Made by a program: the position numbers and the translations under genes. Shown here one piece after another: positions 8,781-16,541 of a stretch of 64,000 nucleotides of DNA. The stretch lies in the NCBI GenBank assembly GCA_023436245.1, contig JAEZJZ010000102.1:1-64000 (forward strand), written 5' to 3'. The notes below the pieces were generated by a model. It did no database searches, was not told the DNA's origin, and saw nothing but the letters and a program-made list of their open reading frames with translations. Every line of letters begins with the position of its first letter. Within the stretch, counting starts at the first letter, position 1. The DNA comes from Bacillota bacterium (GTDB lineage Bacteria; Bacillota; UBA994; UBA5500).

Positions 8781-9886
8781 CTTTCCCGCACATGGGCATC
8801 TCCTGGGTTGGCATCAAACACTTGCTCACGGAGATCGGCTTTGAGGTGGTTGTTCCGCCGGCTGTGACCCGGCGCACTTTGGAGCTCGGAATCAAGGCCG
8901 CCCCTGAGTCGATCTGCTTGCCGTTCAAAGTGAACTTGGGCAATTACTTGGAGGCGATTGCTGCCGGGGCGGATGTGGTCTTCATGGTGGGTGGAATCGG
9001 CCCTTGCCGCCTGGGATACTACGCCGAGGTACAGCGGGAGATTCTGCAGGACATGGGCCTGCCGGTGGAAGTGATCGTGCTCGAGCGGGAGAACTTTCTG
9101 CGCGAGATAGCGAGAGCAGTCAAGTCAGTCGGGATCTCCTTTCCCTGGACCAGGCTCGTGCCGTTGGTGCGGTTCTGCTTGGCCAAAGTGGGTTATCTGG
9201 ATCGGCTGGAGGCGGAGCTGATGCGCGATCGCTACCGTGAAAAACGGCCAGGTGCCTGTTCACGCTTATTTGAAGAGACAGTCAAGCGTGTCGATGATGC
9301 CGCCAGCCATGCCTCCTTGCGCACAATTGCCCGGGATGTACAGCATCGTTTAGCCGAAATATTGGCAGCGCCAACCGAGCATCCCTTGCGCATCGCGGTG
9401 TTGGGGGAAATCTACATGTTGATCGAGAACTCGGTGAATCTGGGAGTGGTGGAAAAGTTGGGTGGGCTCGGTGCATCTGTTGAGCGTGACATGTATAGCT
9501 CCCATTGGGTGCGCGAGCACCTGTTGCCTGATCCCCGCATGCGACGTCACGCGCGCCACATAGAGCGTCTGGCCAAGCCATATCTCCCGCAGCGTGTCGG
9601 CGGGCACGGGCTGGAGACCATCGGGCACGCCGTGCTCTATGCCCGAGCTGGGTTCGACGGGTTGGTGCAGATCCTGCCGCTCACCTGCATGCCCGAGATT
9701 ATCGCTGAGAGCATCCTGCCGTCTATCAGTCGAGACATGGGTATTCCGGTGATGACCTTAACGCTGGATGAGCACTCAGCAGAAGCGGGTGTGCAGACCA
9801 GGCTGGAGGCCTTCACGGATATGCTGCGACAGCGGCGGATGCGAGCAGAAGGAGGTCAAAGAGATGCGCTTGGCGCTTGGCGTTGA
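8771..9886 (+). CDS. Acyl-CoA dehydratase-like protein, second subunit (COG3581-like)
   Basis: A 371-aa paralog of the preceding protein. Cysteines C49 (ESICLPF), C79 (GIGPCRLGYY) and C306 (LPLTCMPE) are placed like the three cluster ligands of HgdA/HgdB-type subunits. It shares the C-terminal DEHSAEAG..TRLEAFTDML signature with the upstream gene. The two probably form a heterodimer, each with an iron-sulfur cluster, receiving electrons from the activase encoded next. The start is GTG at 8771 inside the end of the upstream gene, and the 3' end overlaps the activase start. The reaction is not known. Confidence 0.75.
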   Translation: MRVTFPHMGISWVGIKHLLTEIGFEVVVPPAVTRRTLELGIKAAPESICLPFKVNLGNYLEAIAAGADVVFMVGGIGPCRLGYYAEVQREILQDMGLPVEVIVLERENFLREIARAVKSVGISFPWTRLVPLVRFCLAKVGYLDRLEAELMRDRYREKRPGACSRLFEETVKRVDDAASHASLRTIARDVQHRLAEILAAPTEHPLRIAVLGEIYMLIENSVNLGVVEKLGGLGASVERDMYSSHWVREHLLPDPRMRRHARHIERLAKPYLPQRVGGHGLETIGHAVLYARAGFDGLVQILPLTCMPEIIAESILPSISRDMGIPVMTLTLDEHSAEAGVQTRLEAFTDMLRQRRMRAEGGQRDALGAWR

Positions 9887-10841
9887 TGTTGGTTCAGTCA
9901 GCACCAACCTGGTGGCGATGGACGAGCACAATCAGGTTCAGTGCCAACTCTACTTGCGCACCCGCGGCAATCCGATTGCCGTGGTGCAGTCAGGTTTGGC
10001 TGAAATGCAGCGCATGCTGCCGGCCGATTCCGAGGTGATTGCCTGCGGCACTACCGGCAGCGGGCGGCAACTAGCGGCCCACCTGATCGGAGCAGATTGC
10101 ATCAAGAACGAGATCACTGCTCACGCAGTGGCCGCCTTGGCCGTCTGTGAGGGTGTGCAGACAGTGCTGGAGATCGGGGGACAGGATTCGAAGATCATCA
10201 TTCTGCGTGACGGCGTGGTGGTCGATTTTGCCATGAACACGGTCTGCGCTGCCGGCACCGGTTCCTTCTTGGATCGTCAGGCAGCTCGCCTAGGCATCGA
10301 CATTTCGGAGCTGGGGCCGCTGGCCCTGGCCGCCAGTCAGGGGACACGCATCGCCGGACGCTGTGCAGTCTTCGCCGAATCAGACATGATTCATAAGCAG
10401 CAGTCGGGCCACTCCACCGAGGAAATAGTGCGTGGCTTGTGCGATGCATTGGTCCGCAACTACCTGAGCAACGTGGCTAAAGGCAAGGAGATTCGGCCGG
10501 CGGTCGTGTTTCAGGGGGGGGTGGCGGCGAACGTTGGGATCAGGCGAGCCTTTGAGGAAGCCCTGGACACCAGACTGACAATCCCTGAGCATTTCAGCGT
10601 GATGGGGGCGATTGGGGCGGGAATGCTTGCCCGGCGCCAGATCCGGCAGACAGGCGCTGGCACCAAGTTTCGCGGTTTTCAGATTGCCGCCGCCAACTGT
10701 CGGGCCGCGACTCGCGACTGTTCTGGATGCGCCAATTGTTGCGAAGTGGTGGAGTTTGAGATTGATGGGCGCGTGATTGCGCGTTGGGGTGACCGCTGCG
10801 GCAAGTGGAGTCTGCGGCAGGAGGCAATCGCGGACAATTAG
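9864..10841 (+). CDS. ATP-dependent acyl-CoA dehydratase activase (HgdC/BcrA/BadF family)
   Basis: A 325-aa ASKHA-fold ATPase of the 2-hydroxyglutaryl-CoA dehydratase activator family, which uses ATP to inject a low-potential electron into a partner protein. Visible are GVDVGSVSTN (7-16), GGQDSK (105-110) and the two cysteines that in HgdC bridge one [4Fe-4S] cluster across the dimer, C128 and C167. A C-terminal extension adds C279, C286, C289, C292, C293 and C312, suggesting an extra metal site absent from short HgdC proteins. The start is ATG at 9864, 8 nt after GGAGG, overlapping the upstream gene by 23 bp. Confidence 0.85.
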   Translation: MRLALGVDVGSVSTNLVAMDEHNQVQCQLYLRTRGNPIAVVQSGLAEMQRMLPADSEVIACGTTGSGRQLAAHLIGADCIKNEITAHAVAALAVCEGVQTVLEIGGQDSKIIILRDGVVVDFAMNTVCAAGTGSFLDRQAARLGIDISELGPLALAASQGTRIAGRCAVFAESDMIHKQQSGHSTEEIVRGLCDALVRNYLSNVAKGKEIRPAVVFQGGVAANVGIRRAFEEALDTRLTIPEHFSVMGAIGAGMLARRQIRQTGAGTKFRGFQIAAANCRAATRDCSGCANCCEVVEFEIDGRVIARWGDRCGKWSLRQEAIADN

Positions 10842-10879
10842 CGCCTGTGAACCAGAACTGCCATGAAAGTGGCCAACTC

Positions 10880-10912
10880 CGGGGACCCGCGTTCAAGGGT
10901 CCCCTTTGCTTT
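10880..10912 (+). terminator. Rho-independent terminator of the activase operon
   Basis: GGGGACCC pairs with GGGTCCCC over an 8-nt loop and is followed by TTTGCTTT. It ends the three-gene 7827-10841 transcript. Confidence 0.75.
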
Positions 10913-11017
10913 GCCGCGGGCATTCGCTGGTCCCGATTGGCAGGTCGAAAAGACGAACATTCCTGCCGGTTGGGGATAGACTAAGCATGCGGATTGCCTG
11001 CGAGGGAGGTGAGGGAT

Positions 11018-11182
11018 ATGCGTTGGCTGAAGCTGACCGAACAGCGGCAGCCTGAGCGGGATGACGGGCATTGGCCGCTGTCGATTGAAGAGTTGTCGAT
11101 CGCAGCAGAGAAGCAGGGATTGGATCGGGAAGAGACCTATCTCTATTGGAGCAACGAGTATCCAACAGAGGAACCAAGATAA
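11018..11182 (+). CDS. Small acidic hypothetical protein (54 aa)
   Basis: The ATG at 11018 is preceded by GGGAGGTGAGG, a strong ribosome site, and opens a 54-aa frame rich in Glu, Arg and Trp. It has no membrane segment or metal motif. It lies between the terminator of the activase operon and the BirA operator, ending one base before the operator begins. I do not recognise the family. The ribosome site is the main support for its being real. Confidence 0.5.
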   Translation: MRWLKLTEQRQPERDDGHWPLSIEELSIAAEKQGLDREETYLYWSNEYPTEEPR

Positions 11183-11214
11183 TTGTTGACTTGCATTGAC
11201 AATGGGGTTAACAT
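11183..11214 (+). promoter_or_regulatory. BirA operator overlapping the bioY promoter
   Basis: Half-sites TTGTTGAC (11183-11190) and GTTAACA (11207-11213) are separated by 16 nt, matching the bacterial biotin operator (TTGTnAAC, 15-16 nt, GTTnACAA). A promoter fits inside it: -35 TTGACT (11186-11191), a 17-nt spacer and -10 TAACAT (11209-11214). Biotinyl-AMP-bound BirA at this site would block RNA polymerase directly. The birA gene lies 650 bp away, convergent with bioY. Confidence 0.85.
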
Positions 11215-11241
11215 TACTCCGATAAGAGGAGTGATGCTTGC

Positions 11242-11808
11242 ATGCGCCTGACCCCAAGCCGAATGACCAGAATTGCTCTGTTCACTGCACTGCACATTGC
11301 GGCGGCTGTTACCCTGCGCTTGGCCGGAGAAGCTGCTGTTCCCTTCAGCCTGGTCCCGTTGTTTGTGCTGATGGCCGGTCTCTTTCTGGGAAGAGACGGA
11401 GCTCTCAGTCTGCTCATCTACGCGCTGCTCGGCCTGGCCGGAGTTCCTGTCTTCGCCAAGCCCCCGTTCGGCGGTATCGTCTATTTGCTGCAGCCGAGCT
11501 TTGGCTTCGTGATTGGCTACATTTTCGCTGCCTACGCCATCGGTTGGCTGGTCGAGCGACGCAACCTGCGCACACCGGCCCAATTCTTTTTAGCCGGATT
11601 GCTCGGGCTGGGTTTGCTCTATCTGGTTGGACTGCCGTACCTGTACCTAGTGCTGCGCCTCGTGTTGGAAAAGACGTTGTCTTTGCGTCAAGTTCTGGCT
11701 GTTGGGTTCCTGCCCTTCATCGCGCTGGACCTACTGAAAGCCGGAATCGCCGCTTGGTTAGTCGCAGTCATTCAGAAGCGACTGCCGGATAGGCAGCAGG
11801 GCCGCTGA
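11242..11808 (+). CDS. bioY: Biotin transporter BioY (ECF S component)
   Basis: A 188-aa membrane protein with about six hydrophobic segments, the substrate-capture subunit for biotin uptake. The GLAGVPVFA and GFVIGYIFAAYAIG segments are typical of BioY. No ATPase or T-component gene is nearby, so it probably uses a shared ECF energising module encoded elsewhere. The start is ATG at 11242 behind AGAGGAG. The BirA operator and promoter directly upstream indicate repression by biotin. Confidence 0.9.
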   Translation: MRLTPSRMTRIALFTALHIAAAVTLRLAGEAAVPFSLVPLFVLMAGLFLGRDGALSLLIYALLGLAGVPVFAKPPFGGIVYLLQPSFGFVIGYIFAAYAIGWLVERRNLRTPAQFFLAGLLGLGLLYLVGLPYLYLVLRLVLEKTLSLRQVLAVGFLPFIALDLLKAGIAAWLVAVIQKRLPDRQQGR

Positions 11809-11823
11809 CAAAATGCGAAGCAA

Positions 11824-11863
11824 GACGGGGCAACTGACAGCTTGACTGCAGTTGCCCCGTCTT
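11824..11863. terminator. Bidirectional terminator between bioY and birA
   Basis: GACGGGGCAACTG pairs perfectly with CAGTTGCCCCGTC over a 12-nt loop. It lies between the convergent bioY and birA genes and can serve both, although T-runs on either side are short. Confidence 0.8.
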
Positions 11864-11865
11864 CA

Positions 11866-12825
11866 TCAGATGCGCAATGACACGTCTCCAGCCAACAGCG
11901 ACTGCTCCTGACCGTCGCTCCGGCGAACAAGCAGGGCGCCGGAGGCGGTGATGCCGAGCACTTGTCCACTGAATGTCTCGATGGGAGTGATTACCTGTAC
12001 CTCTTGCCCAGTCAGACGATCAAACTCCCGGAATAGATTAAGCAAAGGCTGTACTGTCGGCTGCTCCAGCAGGGGCAGCAGCTGCTCCAGTCGCCGCAAC
12101 ACCTCCATCAGCAGATGAGCTCGTTGCACCTGCTGACCGGTTTCGCGCAGGAACGACGTTGCTTTCGCTGCCAGGTCCCCCGGGAAATCTGTCTGATGGG
12201 TGTTGATGCCGAAACCGGCCACAACCCAATCCACCTGGTCGATTTGGCCGGACATCTCGGCCAGAATGCCGACCATCTTTCTTCCCCCGACCCAGACATC
12301 ATTCGGCCACTTCAGCCAGGCGTCGCCCAGTCCCAGCTGCCGCAACGTCTGCACGACCGCAACCCCTACAGTCATTGTCAGCAGCGGAATGCGATCTGGA
12401 GGCAACTGTGGGCGCAACACCAGCGTGGCGAAGATGCCGCTTCCAGGATCAGATATCCAAGTGCGGCCCCGCCGCCCCCTCCCGGCCGTCTGGGACTCCG
12501 CCACCACCAGCGTGCCGTGTGCCGCCCCTGTTCGAGCAAGTTCCTTGGCCGTCGTGTTGGTGCTGTCCATCGTCTCCTGGTAGAACACGTCCTTGCCGAT
12601 GACTGCTGTTTGCCGGTAATACTCCAGCAACTCGGGAAGCAGCCGGTCTGGCCAGCACTCCAGCCGATACCCGCTATTCTGCTTGCCGGTGACCCGCACG
12701 CCGGAGCGTTGCAGTGTCTGAATCTTCTTCCATATCGCTGAACGGGAGACGGCTAGCTCCTTGGCCATCGCCTCGCCTGAGATCGCCTCCGGGAAAGCTT
12801 GCAGCAGGAGTTGCAGGATGCTCAC
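11866..12825 (-). CDS. birA: Bifunctional biotin-protein ligase and biotin operon repressor
   Basis: A 319-aa class II BirA. An N-terminal winged helix-turn-helix (about residues 15-55, with ELAVSRSAIWKKIQTL) binds the biotin operator. The central ligase domain has the biotinyl-AMP motif GRGRRGRTW at about 110-118 and KWPNDVWV downstream. It biotinylates carboxylases and represses bioY, whose operator is in this window. The GTG start overlaps the stop of the upstream flavoprotein gene as GTGA, so the two are an operon. Confidence 0.93.
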   Translation of the reverse strand: MSILQLLLQAFPEAISGEAMAKELAVSRSAIWKKIQTLQRSGVRVTGKQNSGYRLECWPDRLLPELLEYYRQTAVIGKDVFYQETMDSTNTTAKELARTGAAHGTLVVAESQTAGRGRRGRTWISDPGSGIFATLVLRPQLPPDRIPLLTMTVGVAVVQTLRQLGLGDAWLKWPNDVWVGGRKMVGILAEMSGQIDQVDWVVAGFGINTHQTDFPGDLAAKATSFLRETGQQVQRAHLLMEVLRRLEQLLPLLEQPTVQPLLNLFREFDRLTGQEVQVITPIETFSGQVLGITASGALLVRRSDGQEQSLLAGDVSLRI

Positions 12826-13415
12826 TGCTTAGCCACCTTCTGCACTAGCTTAGCCCCGAGCTGACTACCTTGTTCCAGCAGGTCCGTGCGATCGGATACC
12901 GGTTGGCGGTCGGTGTTGGCAGCAGTGAACTCCCCCTGCCATTCCACCTCCAAGGCCTGAAACCATAGCTTGGCGGTGGCGATGGCCGGCAGGAAGTTGT
13001 TTCCGGCGCGATTAGGGGCTCCTCCGGTGCAGATCAGCGCTCCCAGGCGTTGCTTGCTCGGCAAGAGCGCCGGCAGCTTCAGATCATTCTGCCGGCTCCA
13101 GAATAGCTGGGCGCGATCAATCACAGCCTTCAATTGGGCGCTGACTCCCCCGAAGTAGAGAGGCGAGGCCAGCAGGATGATATCGGCCTGGGCCAACTCG
13201 GCATAGACGGTCGACATTTCGTCCCCCTTGACGGCGCACTCTCCAGTGCGAGCACAGGCGTAGCAGGAAAGGCACGGTTTGATCGCCAGACTGGCCACAG
13301 CCAGCTTGGTCGTCTGCGCGCCTGCAGCGGCAGCGCCTGCCAGGCAGGCAGCAAGCAAGGTATCTGTATTTCTCCCCACGCGAGGGCTACCGAGCAGCCC
13401 CACCACTCTGATCAT
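12822..13415 (-). CDS. Iron-sulfur flavoprotein / NADPH-dependent FMN reductase family
   Basis: A 197-aa flavodoxin-fold protein. The N-terminus has the FMN phosphate loop GSPRVGRNT (residues 9-17). A compact cysteine motif CLSCYACARTGEC (spacing CX2CX2CX5C, about 48-60) matches the [4Fe-4S] site of the iron-sulfur flavoproteins of anaerobes, which move electrons or detoxify oxygen and quinones. SPLYFGGVSAQLK is the usual flavin-contact loop. The ATG start follows GGGAGGAAG. It is the first gene of an operon with birA; the pairing has no obvious functional reason. Confidence 0.8.
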   Translation of the reverse strand: MIRVVGLLGSPRVGRNTDTLLAACLAGAAAAGAQTTKLAVASLAIKPCLSCYACARTGECAVKGDEMSTVYAELAQADIILLASPLYFGGVSAQLKAVIDRAQLFWSRQNDLKLPALLPSKQRLGALICTGGAPNRAGNNFLPAIATAKLWFQALEVEWQGEFTAANTDRQPVSDRTDLLEQGSQLGAKLVQKVAKQ

Positions 13416-13553
13416 CGTCTCTTCCTCCCAATTCGCCCAGCCTCTGGCTGTAGAACTGTCCTAAGCCCATTATACCGCAGAATGCAATTGGACATAGTGT
13501 AGGATGGGATGATTTCTGAACGGGGAGGCTGGGAACTTTCTTTGCTCCACCCC

Positions 13554-13586
13554 TTGCCAAGCGGTGAGGCTTATTGTATCATTAAG
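13554..13586 (+). promoter_or_regulatory. Rubrerythrin promoter with an overlapping palindrome
   Basis: The -35 TTGCCA (13554-13559) and -10 TATCAT (13577-13582) are 17 nt apart. The -10 box lies within an imperfect 17-bp palindrome CTTATTGTATCATTAAG (13570-13586; 12 of 17 positions symmetrical). A PerR- or Fur-like repressor site is possible because rubrerythrin is PerR-controlled in several clostridia, but the match to the PerR consensus is weak. Confidence 0.5.
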
Positions 13587-13629
13587 ACAGAGCTAATAGG
13601 AATCAATCTTGTTAAGGAGGCGTTGTCTA

Positions 13630-14163
13630 ATGGAGTTAAAGGGTAGTAGGACCGAGGCTAATCTGTGGGCCGCTTTTGCCGGAGAGTCACAGGCACGCAA
13701 CAAGTATACTTATTGGGCCAGCCAAGCGAAGAAGGAAGGCTATGAGCAAATCGCAGGTGTCTTCCTGGAGACGGCCGAGAATGAAAAGGAGCACGCTAAG
13801 CTGCTCTTTAAGCTGCTGGGCGGCATCAGCAACACCGAAGCTCATCTGCAGGAGGCGGCGGCTGGGGAGAACCACGAGTGGACCAGCATGTACAAGGAGT
13901 TTGCAGCAGTGGCCAAGGAAGAGGGATTCGACCACATCGCCAGCATCTTGACCGAGATCGGTGAAGTGGAAGAAGCACACGAACAGCGCTACCTCGCGTT
14001 TCTGGCCAACTTGCAGGCCGGTCGCGTCTTCTCTCGCGACGTGGAAGTGAAGTGGCACTGTCGGAACTGCGGCTACGTCCATACCGGCAAAGAGGCACCC
14101 AAGGTTTGCCCGGCCTGCGCTCATCCACAGGCATTCTATGAGATCCTGAGCGAAAACTACTAA
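13630..14163 (+). CDS. rbr: Rubrerythrin
   Basis: A 177-aa peroxide-reducing non-haem iron protein. The N-terminal four-helix domain carries the diiron ligands in ESQARNKY and ENEKEHAK, repeated in EVEEAHEQRY. The C-terminal rubredoxin domain has CRNCGY and CPACAH around a single Fe(Cys)4. It protects anaerobes from hydrogen peroxide using electrons from rubredoxin or NADH. The start is ATG at 13630 behind AAGGAGG; the frame remains open further upstream but lacks support. Confidence 0.93.
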   Translation: MELKGSRTEANLWAAFAGESQARNKYTYWASQAKKEGYEQIAGVFLETAENEKEHAKLLFKLLGGISNTEAHLQEAAAGENHEWTSMYKEFAAVAKEEGFDHIASILTEIGEVEEAHEQRYLAFLANLQAGRVFSRDVEVKWHCRNCGYVHTGKEAPKVCPACAHPQAFYEILSENY

Positions 14164-14174
14164 GAGACCAATCG

Positions 14175-14202
14175 GGAGGGCTGGCAACAGCCCTCCTTTT
14201 CG
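14175..14202 (+). terminator. Rho-independent terminator of rubrerythrin
   Basis: GAGGGCTG, loop GCAA, CAGCCCTC, then CTTTTCG: a compact GNRA-loop stem with a T-run right after the gene. Confidence 0.9.
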
Positions 14203-14350
14203 CGCCGACGAACGGTTGCCCCAGAGTGTAGTAGCGCCGTATCAATCAAGCCATGGGATGAGCTGATCAGTCTCTCGCGAGTTGTCATTTTCATCTGTGT
14301 CCGCCGTTCATCTATGATATACTGCTTACAACAAGATATCTGCAAAGAAT

Positions 14351-14478
14351 GGGGTGCCCCCATGCACGGGGGAGAATAGGGAATCAGGTGAGAGTCCTGA
14401 GCGGTCCCGCCACTGTAACCGCTAGCCAACCTGCGCTCGTCGCGTGGTCGGCCCGTCGGAAGTCAGGAGACCTGCCTC
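14351..14478 (+). ncRNA. Cobalamin riboswitch
   Basis: The conserved core is plain: GGAATCAGGTGAGAGTCCTG (14380-14399), GCCACTGTAACCGC (B12-box region, about 14409-14422) and AGTCAGGAGACCTGCC (14461-14476). These are the hallmark elements of the AdoCbl/B12-sensing RNA. It precedes a B12/iron-siderophore-type ABC permease and ATPase, so it should shut down uptake when cobalamin is plentiful. The terminator at 14526-14556 is the likely expression platform. Confidence 0.95.
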
Positions 14479-14525
14479 ATTCAGTTGCACCGGCCTTCGG
14501 AGCAAGGGCTAGGGTGTTGTTGTCG

Positions 14526-14556
14526 ACCAACCCAGGCCACTTGGCTTGGGTTTTCG
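14526..14556 (+). terminator. Terminator in the cobalamin riboswitch expression platform
   Basis: AACCCAGGCC, loop ACTT, GGCTTGGGTT then TTCGC forms a stem with one G-T pair and a short T-run. It lies between the riboswitch core and the first in-frame methionine codons of the permease. An upstream segment at about 14489-14516 (CACCGG to AGGGTG) could form the competing structure. Confidence 0.75.
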
Positions 14557-14585
14557 CATTCTTCTGGATGGTGGTGGTGATCGGC

Positions 14586-15617
14586 ATGTTCAGGCGTCAG
14601 CCGCTCATTCTGCTCGTTTCGCTGGTGATGCTACTGTTCTGCATAGTCATCTCCGTCGGGGCGGGTTCTGTGCACATTCCCGTTGCGCGTGTGCTCGGCG
14701 TCTTTTCCGAACGATTCAGGTGCTTGTTCACAGGTCAGTTGGATCTGACTCCGGAATCAGTGATCGTCTGGGACCTCCGGTTCCCACGCGCCCTCTTGGC
14801 TGCTGCCGTGGGAGCCGCGCTTTCCATAGCCGGGGCGCTGATGCAGGGCTTCCTGCGCAACCCGTTGGCTGACCCGTATGTGTTGGGAGTCTCTGCGGGA
14901 GCCTCGGTTGGCGCCGCGTTGGCCATCATGGTGCTGTCTGGGGCGGGCTGGCTCGGCGGTTTATTCTTCACACCCATCTTTGCCCTGGCCGGTGCGATTC
15001 TGGCTGTGGCCCTCGTCTACTTGCTCGCTCGCTCCGGCAACAGGGTTCCGGTGGTCACCCTGCTGCTCTCCGGCATCGCCCTGAACACGGTGCTTTCCGC
15101 CTTGCTCTCCTTTCTGATCTACTTCTCCCAACGCAATTTGCAGGCGTTGATCTACTGGTTGATGGGCAGCTTTTCCGGGCGCGGCTGGCTGCAGGTGGCA
15201 GCCGTGGTGCCGTACCTCGTGATCGGCACCGGCATGTCCATCTGGCTGGCCCGGGATTTGAACGCCTTGAGCCTAGGCGAAGATGCGGCCGCGACCCTCG
15301 GGGTGAATGTCGAGCGGGTGAAGCAACTGCTGTTGTTTGCCTCCACATTGCTCACCGCCGGAGCAGTTGCGGTCAGCGGCATCATTGGATTCATTGGTCT
15401 GCTTGTGCCGCATGTCACGCGCATACTGCTTGGCCCTGATCACAGACTGCTGATTCCGGCTGCGGCAATCTGGGGGGCCGCCTTCCTCGTGCTGGCTGAC
15501 CTGCTGGCTCGGACCATACTGCCCACCGCCGAAATGCCAGTCGGGATCATCACCTCCCTTTGTGGCGGCCCGTTCTTTCTCTTCCTGTTGAGACGTAAAG
15601 ACGTTCGCGGCTTCTAG
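14586..15617 (+). CDS. btuC: B12-type (BtuC/FecCD) ABC transporter permease
   Basis: An integral membrane protein of about 343 aa with roughly ten hydrophobic segments, family FecCD. Typical features are the FPRALLAAAVGAALSIAGA and GFLRNPLADPYVLGVSAGA stretches and the C-terminal GIIGFIGLLVPHVTR coupling region. The riboswitch upstream makes cobalamin or a precursor the likely cargo. The frame is open back to 14349, but that part is riboswitch and terminator; ATG at 14586 (or 14568) is more credible, though neither has a strong ribosome site. No substrate-binding protein gene lies in this operon. Confidence 0.85.
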   Translation: MFRRQPLILLVSLVMLLFCIVISVGAGSVHIPVARVLGVFSERFRCLFTGQLDLTPESVIVWDLRFPRALLAAAVGAALSIAGALMQGFLRNPLADPYVLGVSAGASVGAALAIMVLSGAGWLGGLFFTPIFALAGAILAVALVYLLARSGNRVPVVTLLLSGIALNTVLSALLSFLIYFSQRNLQALIYWLMGSFSGRGWLQVAAVVPYLVIGTGMSIWLARDLNALSLGEDAAATLGVNVERVKQLLLFASTLLTAGAVAVSGIIGFIGLLVPHVTRILLGPDHRLLIPAAAIWGAAFLVLADLLARTILPTAEMPVGIITSLCGGPFFLFLLRRKDVRGF

Positions 15618-15737
15618 CCCGGGCCGAGGCCCAAAGCCACAGGATGTGATGTAGGTTTAGTTGCCATCAACTGGGCATCGGGCAACGCCCAGAGGTGACG
15701 TTTCACGGATGATTGGGATTTAGGAGGTGGGCGAAGC

Positions 15738-16541
15738 ATGCTATCAGTGAAACAGGTTTGTCTGGCCTACGGGGAGCAGTTGGTGGTGGCTGATGTCAGT
15801 TTCCAGGTGCGGCGTGGCGAGTTTATGGCAGTTCTCGGCCCCAATGGCTCCGGGAAATCGACTCTCTTGCGGGCGCTGTGCCGTCTGCATCCGCTACGGA
15901 GTGGCGATGTCTCCTTTCTGGGCAGACCGCTCGCGTCGATCAAGCAACGTGAGCTGGCCAGGCAGTTGGCATTGGTGCGGCAGGAATCCTTCGTCTCATT
16001 CGACTTCACCGTGAGAGAGGTCGTGGCCATGGGGCGCCTTCCTTACTTGAGCCGTTGGCAGCAGGAGAGCGCAGACGATCTTGCTTTGATAGATGCTTAT
16101 CTGGAACAGACTAGAATCGCGGACCTGGCGGACCGCCCGATGCATGCGCTGAGCGGAGGAGAGCGGCAACGGGTTTTTCTAGCTCAGGCGATGACGCAGG
16201 AGCCGGAACTGCTGCTCTTGGATGAACCCACCAACCATCTGGACATCAATCACCAAATCGAGGTGCTTGATTTGGTGCGTGAGCAAAACCGCCAGCGGCA
16301 GCTGACGGTAATTGCGGTGCTGCACGATCTGAATCTGGCAGCGCTCTATGCGGATCGCTTGCTCGTTCTGCACGAGGGCAGGCTGGTCGCTGACGGTAAC
16401 CCAGTGGAAGTGCTGACCATGGAGATGATCGAGCAGGTCTATGGCTGCCGCGCTGCGATCGTGGCGCATCCGCTCTCGGATGGACCACAGGTCTTGCTTA
16501 TGCCGGGTGGCGCTTGCGCGTCATCAGCGGAGCAGCGGTGA
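15738..16541 (+). CDS. btuD: B12-type ABC transporter ATP-binding protein
   Basis: A 267-aa FepC/BtuD-type ATPase. Walker A GPNGSGKST is at about residues 36-44, the signature LSGGERQR near 141-148 and Walker B LLLLDEPTNHLD near 159-170, with a switch histidine in VLHDLNLA. It powers the permease encoded 120 bp upstream and probably shares its riboswitch-controlled transcript. The ATG follows TAGGAGGTG. Its last 18 bp overlap the end of the convergent gerC-type gene. Confidence 0.88.
   Translation: MLSVKQVCLAYGEQLVVADVSFQVRRGEFMAVLGPNGSGKSTLLRALCRLHPLRSGDVSFLGRPLASIKQRELARQLALVRQESFVSFDFTVREVVAMGRLPYLSRWQQESADDLALIDAYLEQTRIADLADRPMHALSGGERQRVFLAQAMTQEPELLLLDEPTNHLDINHQIEVLDLVREQNRQRQLTVIAVLHDLNLAALYADRLLVLHEGRLVADGNPVEVLTMEMIEQVYGCRAAIVAHPLSDGPQVLLMPGGACASSAEQR

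Noticed and set aside
14349..14585. N-terminal extension of the BtuC-like permease
   Set aside because: The stretch is the cobalamin riboswitch and its terminator, and the first hydrophobic segment begins after 14586.
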